Source: Hyphomicrobiales bacterium
GTDB lineage: Bacteria; Pseudomonadota; Alphaproteobacteria; Rhizobiales; Rhizobiaceae
Length of the DNA stretch: 64,000 nt
Direction: 5' to 3'
Assembly (NCBI GenBank): GCA_900470805.1
Contig: UCCA01000020.1
Coordinates: 88,440 to 152,439, forward strand
A model generated the notes under the pieces. That model was not told the DNA's origin. It made no database searches and saw only the letters and a program-made list of their open reading frames with translations. Positions 8,908 through 16,553 of the stretch are shown here, piece by piece; the stretch's first letter is position 1; each line of letters starts with the position of its first letter. Made by a program: the position numbers and the translations under genes.

Positions 8908-10065
8908 ATGGAACACGTAAATATCGAGACCCGTTCGGCGCTGCCGATCGAGACCCGCAGCACAGACAACACCGACCCGCTGGCACAGGCCACCGCAGCC
9001 GTCGAAGAGATCCGCGCCGCCGCTGAAACGGCTCGCACGGCTCACGCTGCCGAAGTCGCCGCACTGACCACCCGCTTGTCGGCTGTCGAAACCCGAATGA
9101 ACCGTCCCGGCACAACCACCGAAGAGACTACCGAGCCGGCAGTCGAACAGCGCGCTTTCGTTTCGTTCGCCCGTGGTGGCATCGAACGCATGCAAGCCGA
9201 AGAAGTCCGCGCCCTTACGGTCTCCACCGATACGGCGGGCGGTTATCTCGCGCCTGATCAGTTTGTTCAGGAACTCGATCGCAACCTCGTCCTCTTTTCG
9301 CCAATGCGTTCCGTTGCGCGTGTAGCGCCGGCATCGGCAGGCGAAATCATCCTGCCCCAGCGCACCGGCACACTCACGGCATCGTGGGGCGGCGAAACCC
9401 AGCCAAGCAACGGCACCCAGCCAAGCTACGGACAGCAGAAGATCAGCGTCTATGAGCTGAAGTGCTTCGTTGATATCAGCAACACCTTGCTGGAAGACAG
9501 TGCATTCAACCTCGAAGCTGAATTGGCTTATGACTTCGCGGAAGAATTCGGCCGTGCCGAGGGCCTCGCTTTCCTGAAGGGTGATGGCGCGGGCAAGCCA
9601 AAGGGCCTGATGCAGGAAGCCGACGTTTCCGAACTTGTCACGGCAAGCTCCACAATCGTCAGCGCCGCCGAACTGGTCACGGCATTCCATGAACTGCCGA
9701 CCGCTTACGCTTCCCGCGCCTCTTGGGCGATGAACCGTGGCACCATGGGCGTTGTCCGCAAACTCACCAACACGGCGGGCGACTTCCTTTGGAAAGACGG
9801 TATTGCCGATGGCAACCCGCCGACAATCTTGGGCCGTCCCGTGGTCGAAATGCCAGACATGGACGATGCCGCTGCCGGCCTTTCGCCAATCATGTTTGGC
9901 GATTTCGCCACCGGCTTCCGCATCTTCGACCGGGTGAACCTGTCCGTTCTTCGCGACCCTTATTCGCAGCAGACGAACGGCCTTGTGCGCTTCCACGCAC
10001 GTCGTCGCGTCGGCGGCGGCATGACCAAGGGCGAAGCGTTCTTCCGCATCAAGATGAAGCCTTAA
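8908..10065 (+). CDS. Major capsid protein, HK97 fold
   Basis: 385-residue HK97 gp5-type capsid protein. Residues about 25-65 form the alanine/glutamate-rich helical delta domain (ATAAVEEIRAAAETARTAHA), which would be removed by the protease. The mature part starts near ALTVSTDTAGGYLAP and continues with the E-loop and P-domain motifs (MRSVARVAPASAGEIILP, FLKGDGAGKPKGLM, MNRGTMGVVRKL) and the terminal GLVRFHARRRVGGGMTKGEA. ATG 8908 follows AGAGGGA closely. It lies 4 nt after the protease gene. Confidence 0.95.
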   Translation: MEHVNIETRSALPIETRSTDNTDPLAQATAAVEEIRAAAETARTAHAAEVAALTTRLSAVETRMNRPGTTTEETTEPAVEQRAFVSFARGGIERMQAEEVRALTVSTDTAGGYLAPDQFVQELDRNLVLFSPMRSVARVAPASAGEIILPQRTGTLTASWGGETQPSNGTQPSYGQQKISVYELKCFVDISNTLLEDSAFNLEAELAYDFAEEFGRAEGLAFLKGDGAGKPKGLMQEADVSELVTASSTIVSAAELVTAFHELPTAYASRASWAMNRGTMGVVRKLTNTAGDFLWKDGIADGNPPTILGRPVVEMPDMDDAAAGLSPIMFGDFATGFRIFDRVNLSVLRDPYSQQTNGLVRFHARRRVGGGMTKGEAFFRIKMKP

Positions 10066-10122
10066 TCGGCTCTTCCGTCAACAACCCGCTTAACGTCGCC
10101 AAGGAGCGGCAGGAGAAACAAC

Positions 10123-10503
10123 ATGCGTGATCTCGCAAGCAACATCGGAGTAGTGCAGGCTGTCGCGCCTGCAGTCCTCACAGCCACCAACACGGCGGCA
10201 GGCATCGACCTGCTAGGCTTTGGTAGCGCTGCTATCATCATCAGCACGGGGGCCATTGTCGGCTCCGCCAGCTTCACACCAAAGCTGCAGGAGAGCGACG
10301 ACAACACCAATTTCACCGACGTGGCAGCGTCGGACCAGATTGGCACGTTCCCGGCAGCGCTGGCAGCGGCTTCGGCCATCAAGGCCAGTTACAGGGGTAA
10401 CAAGCGGTATATCCGCCCAGTCCTCACCCTCAACTCTGGCACGTCGATCGCCGCTTCTGTCCTCGTCATCAAGGGCCGAGCGGCAAAGCGTCCTGTCGCC
10501 TAA
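10123..10503 (+). CDS. Putative head decoration protein
   Basis: 126-residue beta-rich protein (MRDLASNIGVVQAVAPAVL at the start, then KLQESDDNTNFTDVAAS and KRYIRPVLTLNSGTSIAASV) of a type commonly found right after the capsid gene in alphaproteobacterial prophages. By position it may be a capsid decoration or head-fibre-like protein; no catalytic motif is present. It has a good ribosome site (GGAGAAACAAC). Function is inferred from location. Confidence 0.65.
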   Translation: MRDLASNIGVVQAVAPAVLTATNTAAGIDLLGFGSAAIIISTGAIVGSASFTPKLQESDDNTNFTDVAASDQIGTFPAALAAASAIKASYRGNKRYIRPVLTLNSGTSIAASVLVIKGRAAKRPVA

Positions 10504-10572
10504 GCCACGCTAGGGGCGGGGTCAAAACCCCGCTTCTCGCTTTCGTTTTCCAGATCCTGAAAGGGAACCACA

Positions 10573-11052
10573 ATGGGTACCACTTCTGCAGCCAGTTCGA
10601 AATTCTCGATCGGAACGACCGTAGGCGCTGGCCTCGTCGCAGCCGATTTCACCGCCGACACATTCGTCGCCGTTGCCAACATCAAGGATCTTGGCGAAGC
10701 CGGTTCCAAGTCGGAAATCATCATCGGCAAATAGATCGATCAGACCTACGCCCGTAAGGCAAAGGGCTCCCGCGACAACGGCACCATGTCACTCGTCATT
10801 GACCGTGACAGCGCAGACGCCGGCTATATCGCGCTGATCGCTGCCGAAAAGACCGCGTTCGCCTACAACTTCAAGGTGGAGCTCAACGACAAGCCGGCCA
10901 CGGGCGGCTCTCCGAAGAACTCGATTTTCTATTTTAAGGCCATCGTTGCCAGCGCCACCAACAAGTTTGGCGGTCCCGACGACATGGTTCAAACCACTTT
11001 CGAGTTGGCCGTATCGGGCCAGATCCTCGAAATCGCTGCATCTGCAACCTAA
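10573..11052 (+). pseudogene. Tail tube protein interrupted by in-frame TAG
   Basis: Reading from ATG 10573 gives 53 codons, a TAG at 10732-10734, then 106 more codons in the same frame to the stop at 11050-11052; read through, the product would be about 159 residues. The part after the stop (TYARKAKGSRDNGTMSLVID, AGYIALIAAEKTAFAYNFKV, SIFYF-type end) is typical of siphovirus major tail tube proteins. The internal ATG at 10786 has no ribosome site. Neighbouring structural genes are intact, so this is a point mutation, a sequencing error, or a codon that is suppressed or read through. Confidence 0.8.
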
Positions 11053-11077
11053 CAGTCCGTGGCGGGTAGTAGATGCA

Positions 11078-11698
11078 ATGAGGATCACGGGTGGCGACAA
11101 TATTTTAGCTGGTATTGACGGGCGGATTTGCATCCTTTCCCCGACCCTTCGCCACGCCATCCGCTTGCATTCCCAATACCATGGAGGTGGGAAGGGTTTG
11201 CCAGCGTTGGCCCGTGATATCAGCGAGGGCTCTTTAACCGGGGCTCTCGCGATCCTCTCCCTGTTTGACGATCGGCCCGACTTGGCCGAAACCATCCTCC
11301 GCGAAGGCGTGTGGAAGCACCAAACCGCGCTGACCTTGTTCGTCCTGGCACTCATGGGACACGACCCCAGCGAACCGCCGAAGAGCGCGCCCAAAGGCAG
11401 CGCCAAGCCCAAAGGCGGGGCAAAGACCCAATCAATCGAAGACTACCTAAGCGACCTCTACAAGATCGGCACGGGCTGGCTTGGCTGGACGCCCGACGTC
11501 ACCCTAGGCGCCACCGTTGCTCAGATCATCGTCGCCTATGAAGGCAAAATGGACATGTTGCGCGCCATCCACGGCAGCGGCGACAGCGCGCCACAGGAAG
11601 AGCCCACCGGGCCTTGGGACCGCAACGTCCGCAGCATCTTTGCCGGCATCGGCACAGTCAAAGCCGAAACATCAGATGGAGCTGATCATGTGGCATGA
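11078..11698 (+). CDS. Tail assembly chaperone-like protein
   Basis: 206-residue protein directly after the tail tube gene, the usual position of gpG/gpGT-type chaperones. A helical N-terminal domain (SPTLRHAIRLHSQY...LAILSLFDDRPDLAETILRE) is joined by a Pro/Lys/Gly-rich linker (about residues 98-120) to a second domain (IEDYLSDLYKIGTGWLGWTP), reminiscent of a fused G-T arrangement without any frameshift. The start at ATG 11078 follows GGCGGG. With the gp10-like gene at 8030 this would be a second chaperone-like gene in the element. Confidence 0.55.
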   Translation: MRITGGDNILAGIDGRICILSPTLRHAIRLHSQYHGGGKGLPALARDISEGSLTGALAILSLFDDRPDLAETILREGVWKHQTALTLFVLALMGHDPSEPPKSAPKGSAKPKGGAKTQSIEDYLSDLYKIGTGWLGWTPDVTLGATVAQIIVAYEGKMDMLRAIHGSGDSAPQEEPTGPWDRNVRSIFAGIGTVKAETSDGADHVA

Positions 11699-11957
11699 AC
11701 TCGTCAAGGAAATACGGGCTTCGAAGAAGATCTCGCAGCGCGCCCTAGCCACCGAGGCAGCGATCAATCGCAGCACGTTGCGCCGGCTCGAAGCTGGGGA
11801 CCTCACAATCGGATTTAGCCATCTCGAAAAGGTGCTTTCCGTGCTTGGCTATGAGCTAGACGCCATCATGGTCAAAGACATTCCCGTCCGCGTCTTGGAC
11901 GCCCAACGCCGGGTGAAGCCGAAGCTGATCCGCCTACGCCTTCCAAGGGAGGTGTAA
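11688..11957 (+). CDS. XRE-type helix-turn-helix protein
   Basis: 89-residue DNA-binding protein. The XRE/Cro helix-turn-helix is clear: ISQRALATEAAINRSTLRRL followed by EAGD and the stabilising helix HLEKVLSVLGYEL. The C-terminal 30 residues are basic. ATG 11688 has GGAG 6 nt upstream and overlaps the chaperone gene by 11 nt, so it is translated with the structural genes rather than from a switch region. It could be a late-gene regulator or an orphan antitoxin-like protein; no toxin partner is seen. Confidence 0.8.
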   Translation: MWHELVKEIRASKKISQRALATEAAINRSTLRRLEAGDLTIGFSHLEKVLSVLGYELDAIMVKDIPVRVLDAQRRVKPKLIRLRLPREV

Positions 11958-12298
11958 TGCCATATTCAGCGCCATCCATTCGGGCTTGCGGCTGCATCCT
12001 AGCCACAGGCCAGCGTTGCCAGCACTCGATTAAGCGAGATCAGGAACGCAAGGCGCGGCACGACGCCCAGCGGCCCAGCGCCCGTGAACGTGGTTACACT
12101 TCGAAGTGGGACACCGAGCGCAAAGCCTACCTTGCGTCTCACACGTCATGCACCCGTTGCGGCAATCCCTCCACCATCGTTCATCACAAGACCCCGCACC
12201 GTGGCGACAAGAAGCTCTTTTGGCAGCGCTCCAACTGGGAAGCCGTATGCAAGCCATGCCACGACGGCCCAATCCAATCGTGGGAGAAACGCCAGTGA
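11957..12298 (+). CDS. HNH endonuclease
   Basis: 113-residue HNH nuclease. The zinc and catalytic pattern is visible: CTRCG...TIVHHKTPHRGDKKLFW...NWEAVCKPCHDG, with two CxxC pairs and the HH of the first catalytic segment. Phage HNH proteins of this size assist terminase in DNA packaging at cos-type ends; here, however, terminase lies 2.1 kb downstream. The start ATG shares a base with the preceding stop (TAATG), and the end overlaps the next gene by 4 nt. Confidence 0.88.
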   Translation: MPYSAPSIRACGCILATGQRCQHSIKRDQERKARHDAQRPSARERGYTSKWDTERKAYLASHTSCTRCGNPSTIVHHKTPHRGDKKLFWQRSNWEAVCKPCHDGPIQSWEKRQ

Positions 12299-12597
12299 CG
12301 ACGAACCGCTTTGACTACCCCAAGACCTTCACCATGAAGGGGGAAACACTGACCCTCACCCAATGGGCCAAGCGCTTCGACGTGGATGTAAACCTAGTGC
12401 GAGACCGTGTCTTCGGTTGTGCGTGGCCATTGCTCCGAGCACTGACCGAACCCGTCATGAGCAACGGCGAGCGCCATGCGAAGCGCAAGGCAAAGGCTGC
12501 TCTCATTGCCAAGCTATCGGCAGCGTTCGGCCCAAGGAAGACGGTCAGGCTCCGCTTCCCAGCCCGCAACCAAACTCGCGGGGACACAGTTGTATGA
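12295..12597 (+). CDS. Small basic HTH-like protein
   Basis: 100-residue protein starting at GTG 12295 (GTGA overlap with the HNH stop), or 87 residues from ATG 12334. The segment ETLTLTQWAKRFDVDVNLVR looks like a helix-turn-helix of the kind found next to phage HNH nucleases; the C-terminus is strongly basic. It probably binds nucleic acid and may assist the adjacent nuclease. It converges with the minus-strand gene at 12600 with only 2 nt between. Confidence 0.55.
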   Translation: MTTNRFDYPKTFTMKGETLTLTQWAKRFDVDVNLVRDRVFGCAWPLLRALTEPVMSNGERHAKRKAKAALIAKLSAAFGPRKTVRLRFPARNQTRGDTVV

Positions 12598-12599
12598 GC

Positions 12600-12803
12600 C
12601 TATCTTCCCAGATGTCTAGCTTCACTCATAACGCGCTTGCCATCATCAGTAAGAGCGGCAGAGCCGTCAGCTACCAACTCGACAAGCCCAAGGTTGATGA
12701 AGCGTTGCAGACTGTCATTCGTGACGAAGTTCGTCCTACCTCCGGCCAAGCCGCGCAGGGCGTGAAGCTCGTAGCTGTCCAAGTCATTGGGCGTCACGTT
12801 CAT
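12600..12803 (-). CDS. Small minus-strand protein, winged-helix-like
   Basis: 67-residue protein on the strand opposite to the late genes around it. The sequence DSYELHALRGLAGGRTNFVT, then NLGLVELVADGSAALTDDGK and RVM, resembles a minimal winged helix. The only longer plus-strand reading across this interval has implausible composition. The 150 nt between its start and the connector gene could hold its promoter. A single reversed gene inside a structural operon is typical of a late acquisition (moron). Confidence 0.5.
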   Translation of the reverse strand: MNVTPNDLDSYELHALRGLAGGRTNFVTNDSLQRFINLGLVELVADGSAALTDDGKRVMSEARHLGR

Positions 12804-12955
12804 CGGGATCTCTCGAAAGCAGGTGCGTTGGCGACTCTATACCGGGGGTGGTTGAAAACTTCCAGCCATGCCGAAGGGACCGGCGCAGGTAGCTTCATTC
12901 TAGAGAGAGCCGAACTGGCAAATCCAAACAGAAACGAAAAAGAGGCCATTTGACC

Positions 12956-13237
12956 ATGACCGTTGTCACCGCCGAAGAACTGATGCTGCATTTGAACTTG
13001 GACAGCGTAAGCGGTCTTGGAAGCTTTTTGAACGCTGCCGAGGACTATGTCGGCAACTTCGTCGGCAAGCCGCTCTCGGAATTCGATCCGCTCCCGCCGT
13101 CGCTCATTCAGGCCGTGAAGATGCTTGCCGGCCACCTCTATGAGAACCGGGAAGCCTCGATCGCCGGCGTCGATATCAACCTGATCAGTCCCGGCATCTA
13201 TGACCTCATAGCACCATATCGGGAGTACGTGTTTTGA
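12956..13237 (+). CDS. Head-tail connector, gp6-like
   Basis: 93-residue helical protein of the HK97 gp6/phage_gp6 connector group, which forms a ring under the portal. It has the typical start TVVTAEELMLHLNLDS, the central EDYVGNFVGKPL and PPSLIQAVKMLAGHLYENRE. ATG 12956 is preceded by GAGG. It overlaps the next gene by 4 nt (TTGA). It is separated from the capsid gene by 2.9 kb of tail and accessory genes, which is unusual. Confidence 0.8.
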   Translation: MTVVTAEELMLHLNLDSVSGLGSFLNAAEDYVGNFVGKPLSEFDPLPPSLIQAVKMLAGHLYENREASIAGVDINLISPGIYDLIAPYREYVF

Positions 13238-13644
13238 GCGCGCAACTCGATCGGTTTAACCGCCGTATGAACGCCATCCCGAAGGCCGTCCGCGCCGCCG
13301 TGGTCCCGTCGCTTGCGAAGTCGGGCCAAGACCTAGCCACGATGCAGCGCCTTCTCGCGCCCGTCGATAGCGGCGACCTCCGCGACAGCATCCACGTCAC
13401 GTTGCCGGGGGAGACAACCCCGCCGTACTCACAGCCGGGTGGCAGCACCACGGCCAAGGAAAATCAGGTGCTCGTCACCGTTGGCGACCACGCCACTCGC
13501 TACAGTCACCTTGTCGAATATGGGACCGCAGCCGCGCCGGCACAGCCGTATTTCTGGCCGGCCTATCGCCTTCTGAAAAAGAAGCTACAGGCCCGGATCA
13601 AGCGATCGATCAGCAAGGCCGTCAAGGACAATTGGGGGAAGTAA
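13234..13644 (+). CDS. HK97 gp10-like tail-completion protein
   Basis: 136-residue protein of the HK97-gp10 group of tail-terminator/neck proteins. The motifs LLAPVDSGDLRDSIHV and YSHLVEYGTAAAPAQPYFWP are characteristic, followed by a basic C-terminus. The start codon is TTG at 13234, overlapping the previous stop as TTGA. It is followed directly by the DUF3168 gene (1-nt overlap). Confidence 0.85.
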   Translation: MSAQLDRFNRRMNAIPKAVRAAVVPSLAKSGQDLATMQRLLAPVDSGDLRDSIHVTLPGETTPPYSQPGGSTTAKENQVLVTVGDHATRYSHLVEYGTAAAPAQPYFWPAYRLLKKKLQARIKRSISKAVKDNWGK

Positions 13645-14051
13645 TGGAACCGAGCCTAGAGCTACAGAAGGCTATCCGGGGCAAGCTGGTCGCAGCATCG
13701 GCGCTCATCTCGCTTGTGCCGGCCAAGTCGATCCTCGACAGCAACGGCTTGCCGTCCGTCTTCCCCTGCATCCTGATAGGCGAGGGGCAGAGCGTAGCAG
13801 GGGATGACATCGCCCGTCGTCGCCACGACTGCTACCTCGACCTGCATGTCTGGACCGAAGAACCGGGCCTAGAGCAGTCGAAGACGATCTCAGGGGCTAT
13901 CCGTGGCGCGCTCTTTGATGCCGTTTGGACCGTCCCCGGCCTACATGTCGCTGATCTCCACATTACCCAATCCCGCTTCATGCGCGACCCGGATGGCAAG
14001 CACGGCCATGCCGTCGTCAGCATCACAGCCATGGTCAAGGAGACAGCATAA
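13644..14051 (+). CDS. Tail-completion protein, DUF3168
   Basis: 135-residue DUF3168 (gp17-like) tail terminator. It starts MEPSLELQKAIRGKLVAAS; the middle RRRHDCYLDLHVWTEEPGL, with SKTISGAIRGALFD after it, and the end RDPDGKHGHAVVSITAMV match the family. ATG 13644 is preceded by GGGGAAGTA and overlaps the stop of the previous gene by one base. It probably caps the tail tube at the head-proximal end. Confidence 0.85.
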   Translation: MEPSLELQKAIRGKLVAASALISLVPAKSILDSNGLPSVFPCILIGEGQSVAGDDIARRRHDCYLDLHVWTEEPGLEQSKTISGAIRGALFDAVWTVPGLHVADLHITQSRFMRDPDGKHGHAVVSITAMVKETA

Positions 14052-14398
14052 TGCGCGCCGGCAAGCTTGATAAAACCATCTGCATCGAACGCGCCGGGAC
14101 CGTCGTCAACGACTACGGCACCCCGTCTCAGGGCTGGGAGGAGATCGCCACCACCAAGGCCCAGATCATCCAAAGCAGCACCGAAGAATTTATGAAGGCC
14201 TACGGCAGCGATGCCACACAGGCCGTCGTCTTCCGTATCCGTTGGCGCAATGACGTCCGCGTGACCGACCGCATCAGCCTACGGGAGATGAAGGAACCCG
14301 CTTGGAATATCTGGGAAGCCCGCAAGCTGGAGATTGTCGAAATCAAGGAGCTAGGCCGTAGGGACGGGCTCGAACTTCGTTGCACCGCTGGCGACTAA
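14051..14398 (+). CDS. Head-tail joining protein (gp16/stopper-like)
   Basis: 115-residue head-tail joining protein. It has the usual start AGKLDKTICIERAGT, a beta-rich centre (FRIRWRNDVRVTDRIS) and the terminal WEARKLEIVEIKELGRRDGL with ELRCT. It overlaps the DUF3168 gene by 1 nt. In typical HK97-like phages it comes before gp10 and DUF3168; here it comes after them. Confidence 0.82.
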   Translation: MRAGKLDKTICIERAGTVVNDYGTPSQGWEEIATTKAQIIQSSTEEFMKAYGSDATQAVVFRIRWRNDVRVTDRISLREMKEPAWNIWEARKLEIVEIKELGRRDGLELRCTAGD

Positions 14399-14403
14399 AG
14401 CCA

Positions 14404-14419
14404 GTGCAACAAATTGCAC
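14404..14419 (+). repeat. Inverted-repeat element, copy 3
   Basis: GTGCAACAAATTGCAC with perfect 6-bp arms, embedded in the same 21-nt block as at 8336-8356. Here it lies in the 48-nt gap between the head-tail joining gene and the small terminase, ending 27 nt before the ATG at 14447. Since the block is intergenic here and coding at 8339, its conservation is not explained by protein sequence. Confidence 0.85.
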
Positions 14420-14446
14420 CAACGATAACGAAATAGGGAAATCGAC

Positions 14447-14863
14447 ATGGCCAAGGGCGGCGCAAAGCCAACACTGAAAGCGATCGAAGGCGGTCTATCG
14501 GGCATCCCCCCTTTGCCATCGACGGTACATTCCAGCATGGCGGAAGAGTGGGACGTGATCGCGGCAGACTTGCGACACCGGAAGCTCTTGGCAAAGCCAA
14601 TGCTTGGCGTTCTGGAAACCTACGTTGTCGCCTTGTGGATGGCTCGCCTTTCGGCGGAAGACATCGCAACGAACGGTTTGACCGTGCAAACGGCGCACAA
14701 GGACAAGAAGGCCAATCCCGCCACCGCCGTTCTGAAAGCGGCTCAGGTCTCCGTTGCACGGCTTGCGGCAGAGCTAGGCATTACGCCAGCGTCCCGATCG
14801 CGTGCCGGCATGGGTGGCGACAAGCCAGCCGTTCCCGAACATGATCCATTGGGGCTCGATTGA
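14447..14863 (+). CDS. Terminase small subunit, P27 family
   Basis: 138-residue DNA-recognition subunit of terminase. It shows the P27-type pattern KPTLKAIEGG...EEWDVIAADLRHRKLL, then YVVALWMARLSAEDIATNGL, and AAQVSVARLAAELGITPASR. It starts the packaging segment and overlaps the possible TTG start of TerL. In most phages the two terminase genes open the late region before portal; here they come after the connectors. Confidence 0.85.
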   Translation: MAKGGAKPTLKAIEGGLSGIPPLPSTVHSSMAEEWDVIAADLRHRKLLAKPMLGVLETYVVALWMARLSAEDIATNGLTVQTAHKDKKANPATAVLKAAQVSVARLAAELGITPASRSRAGMGGDKPAVPEHDPLGLD

Positions 14864-14865
14864 TC

Positions 14866-16542
14866 ATGAAGCTGAAGCTCCCCAATAAGCCCAAAAAGAA
14901 GACGACCTATCCCGCTTGGGTGTTTGACGACAGCCCGATTGAGGACCCGTTCGGCTATGGGGAAAGAGCGGTCAATTTTCTTTGCGCCCTAAACCATCCC
15001 AAGAACCCGGCTCCCGGTCACCCCTTCCAACTCGATCGTTGGCAGGAGCGGATTGTCCGAGCCATCTACGGGCCACGTCATGTTGAAGACCAGTACGACG
15101 CGCAAGGCACGATTGTCGCGACGAAAGGCTCCCGGATTGTCAGCACTGCCGTTTTCCTTTGGCCAAGAGGATCGCGGAAGACGTCACTTGCGGCGGCGCT
15201 ATCGCTTCTGCACACATTCGGCCCGGAGCGCGTTCCCGGTGGGGAAGTCCTTTGCGCAGCGTCCGACCATAAACAGTCGAAGTATTCATATAACGAAGTC
15301 GTTGGCATCGTCCGGGCAACGGCCCAGTTGGCAGATCGCGCCTCAATTGCTGAATACAAGTCACGCGTCACCAACTCTAAATGGGCTACCTATTACGAGT
15401 GCCTAAGCAGTGATGCCGGCTCGCAGCACGGACGCACTCCCGCCATGGCGTTTGTCGATGAGTTGCACGTACATAAAAACAGAGCCCTATGGGACGCTAT
15501 CAATTCGGGTATGTCGAAGACTGACGGCTCGCTTATGATCATCGCCACCACGGCGGGACGCGGCCAGCAGAACCTTGCTTTTGAACAGATCGACTATGCA
15601 CGAAAGGTCGCGCGCGGCGATATCATCGATCCGGCCACGCTGCCCGTACTCTTCGAAACTCCGATCGATGCTGATTGGGAAGATGAGGCTGTTTGGTATC
15701 GTGCGAACCCGGGACTGAAATTCGGCTATCCTTCTCTCGGAAAGCTGCGCCAGCAAGCGAAGGCAGCGAAGAACCGCCCCGGCGATCGAGACGGTTTCAA
15801 GCAATTTCACCTAAATATGTGGCTAGATCATAGCGAAGCGCCATTCGTGGAAATGGATATCTATGACGCCGGGGCGGCTCCTATCGATCTGGAGGCGCTG
15901 CGCGGCGAACCGTGTTGGCTAGGTGTTGACCTATCATCCAACCGTGATTTGACCGCCGTTGTCGCGGCTTGGAGGGACCCCGAAGTTGAAGAGGGCTATA
16001 TCGTCCACCCGTGGTTTTTCTGCCCCGCAGATAACTTGCAGGGCCGCGCCGAGCGCGACGGCGTTCCCTATCCGACGTGGGCCGGCGACGGCCATATAAT
16101 CCCGACCCCGGGCAACGTGGTCGATTTTAGGGCCGTCGAAAATCATATCCGCGATCTATGCGATGAGTTCGACGTGCGGGAGATCGCCTTCGACCCGCAT
16201 CTAGGCCGAAACATGATGAGCAACCTTGTAGAAGACGGCTTCCCAGCCGTGGAGATGAGGCAGGGATGGGTGACAATGGCACCGGCCATCAAGGAGCTGG
16301 AGCGGGCGATCGTCGCCCAGCGCTTCCGTCACGGCGGTCAGCCCGTGCTTCGGTGGAACTTCGACAACATCGTTGTCGTGACCGACAGCGCCGGCAACAC
16401 TTCATTCAACAAGGGCAAGGCCAAGGATCGGATCGACGGGGCCGTTGCTGCCGCCATGGCCGTGGGCCGCGCATCAGTCGGGGAAGACACCCGATCGATT
16501 TACGACACAGAAGAACGCCCGGAAGGCCTTCTCATATTCTAA
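14866..16542 (+). CDS. Terminase large subunit
   Basis: 558-residue packaging motor. The ATPase half has a Walker A-like FLWPRGSRKTSLAAAL (about residues 97-112) and Walker B AFVDELHVHK (about 196). The nuclease half has GVDLSSNRDLTAVV (about 353-366), FDPHLGRNMM and the late acidic motif KDRIDGAVAAAMAVG. The protein appears full length and undamaged. ATG 14866 is taken; TTG 14860 would add two residues. The tape measure follows 11 nt later, with no tail gene between. Confidence 0.93.
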   Translation: MKLKLPNKPKKKTTYPAWVFDDSPIEDPFGYGERAVNFLCALNHPKNPAPGHPFQLDRWQERIVRAIYGPRHVEDQYDAQGTIVATKGSRIVSTAVFLWPRGSRKTSLAAALSLLHTFGPERVPGGEVLCAASDHKQSKYSYNEVVGIVRATAQLADRASIAEYKSRVTNSKWATYYECLSSDAGSQHGRTPAMAFVDELHVHKNRALWDAINSGMSKTDGSLMIIATTAGRGQQNLAFEQIDYARKVARGDIIDPATLPVLFETPIDADWEDEAVWYRANPGLKFGYPSLGKLRQQAKAAKNRPGDRDGFKQFHLNMWLDHSEAPFVEMDIYDAGAAPIDLEALRGEPCWLGVDLSSNRDLTAVVAAWRDPEVEEGYIVHPWFFCPADNLQGRAERDGVPYPTWAGDGHIIPTPGNVVDFRAVENHIRDLCDEFDVREIAFDPHLGRNMMSNLVEDGFPAVEMRQGWVTMAPAIKELERAIVAQRFRHGGQPVLRWNFDNIVVVTDSAGNTSFNKGKAKDRIDGAVAAAMAVGRASVGEDTRSIYDTEERPEGLLIF

Positions 16543-16553
16543 TGGAGATCTAA

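Noticed and set aside
12363..12953. 196-codon plus-strand frame across the reversed small gene
   Set aside because: No ribosome site, out of frame with the real gene at its 5' end; the minus-strand 67-residue protein has better composition.
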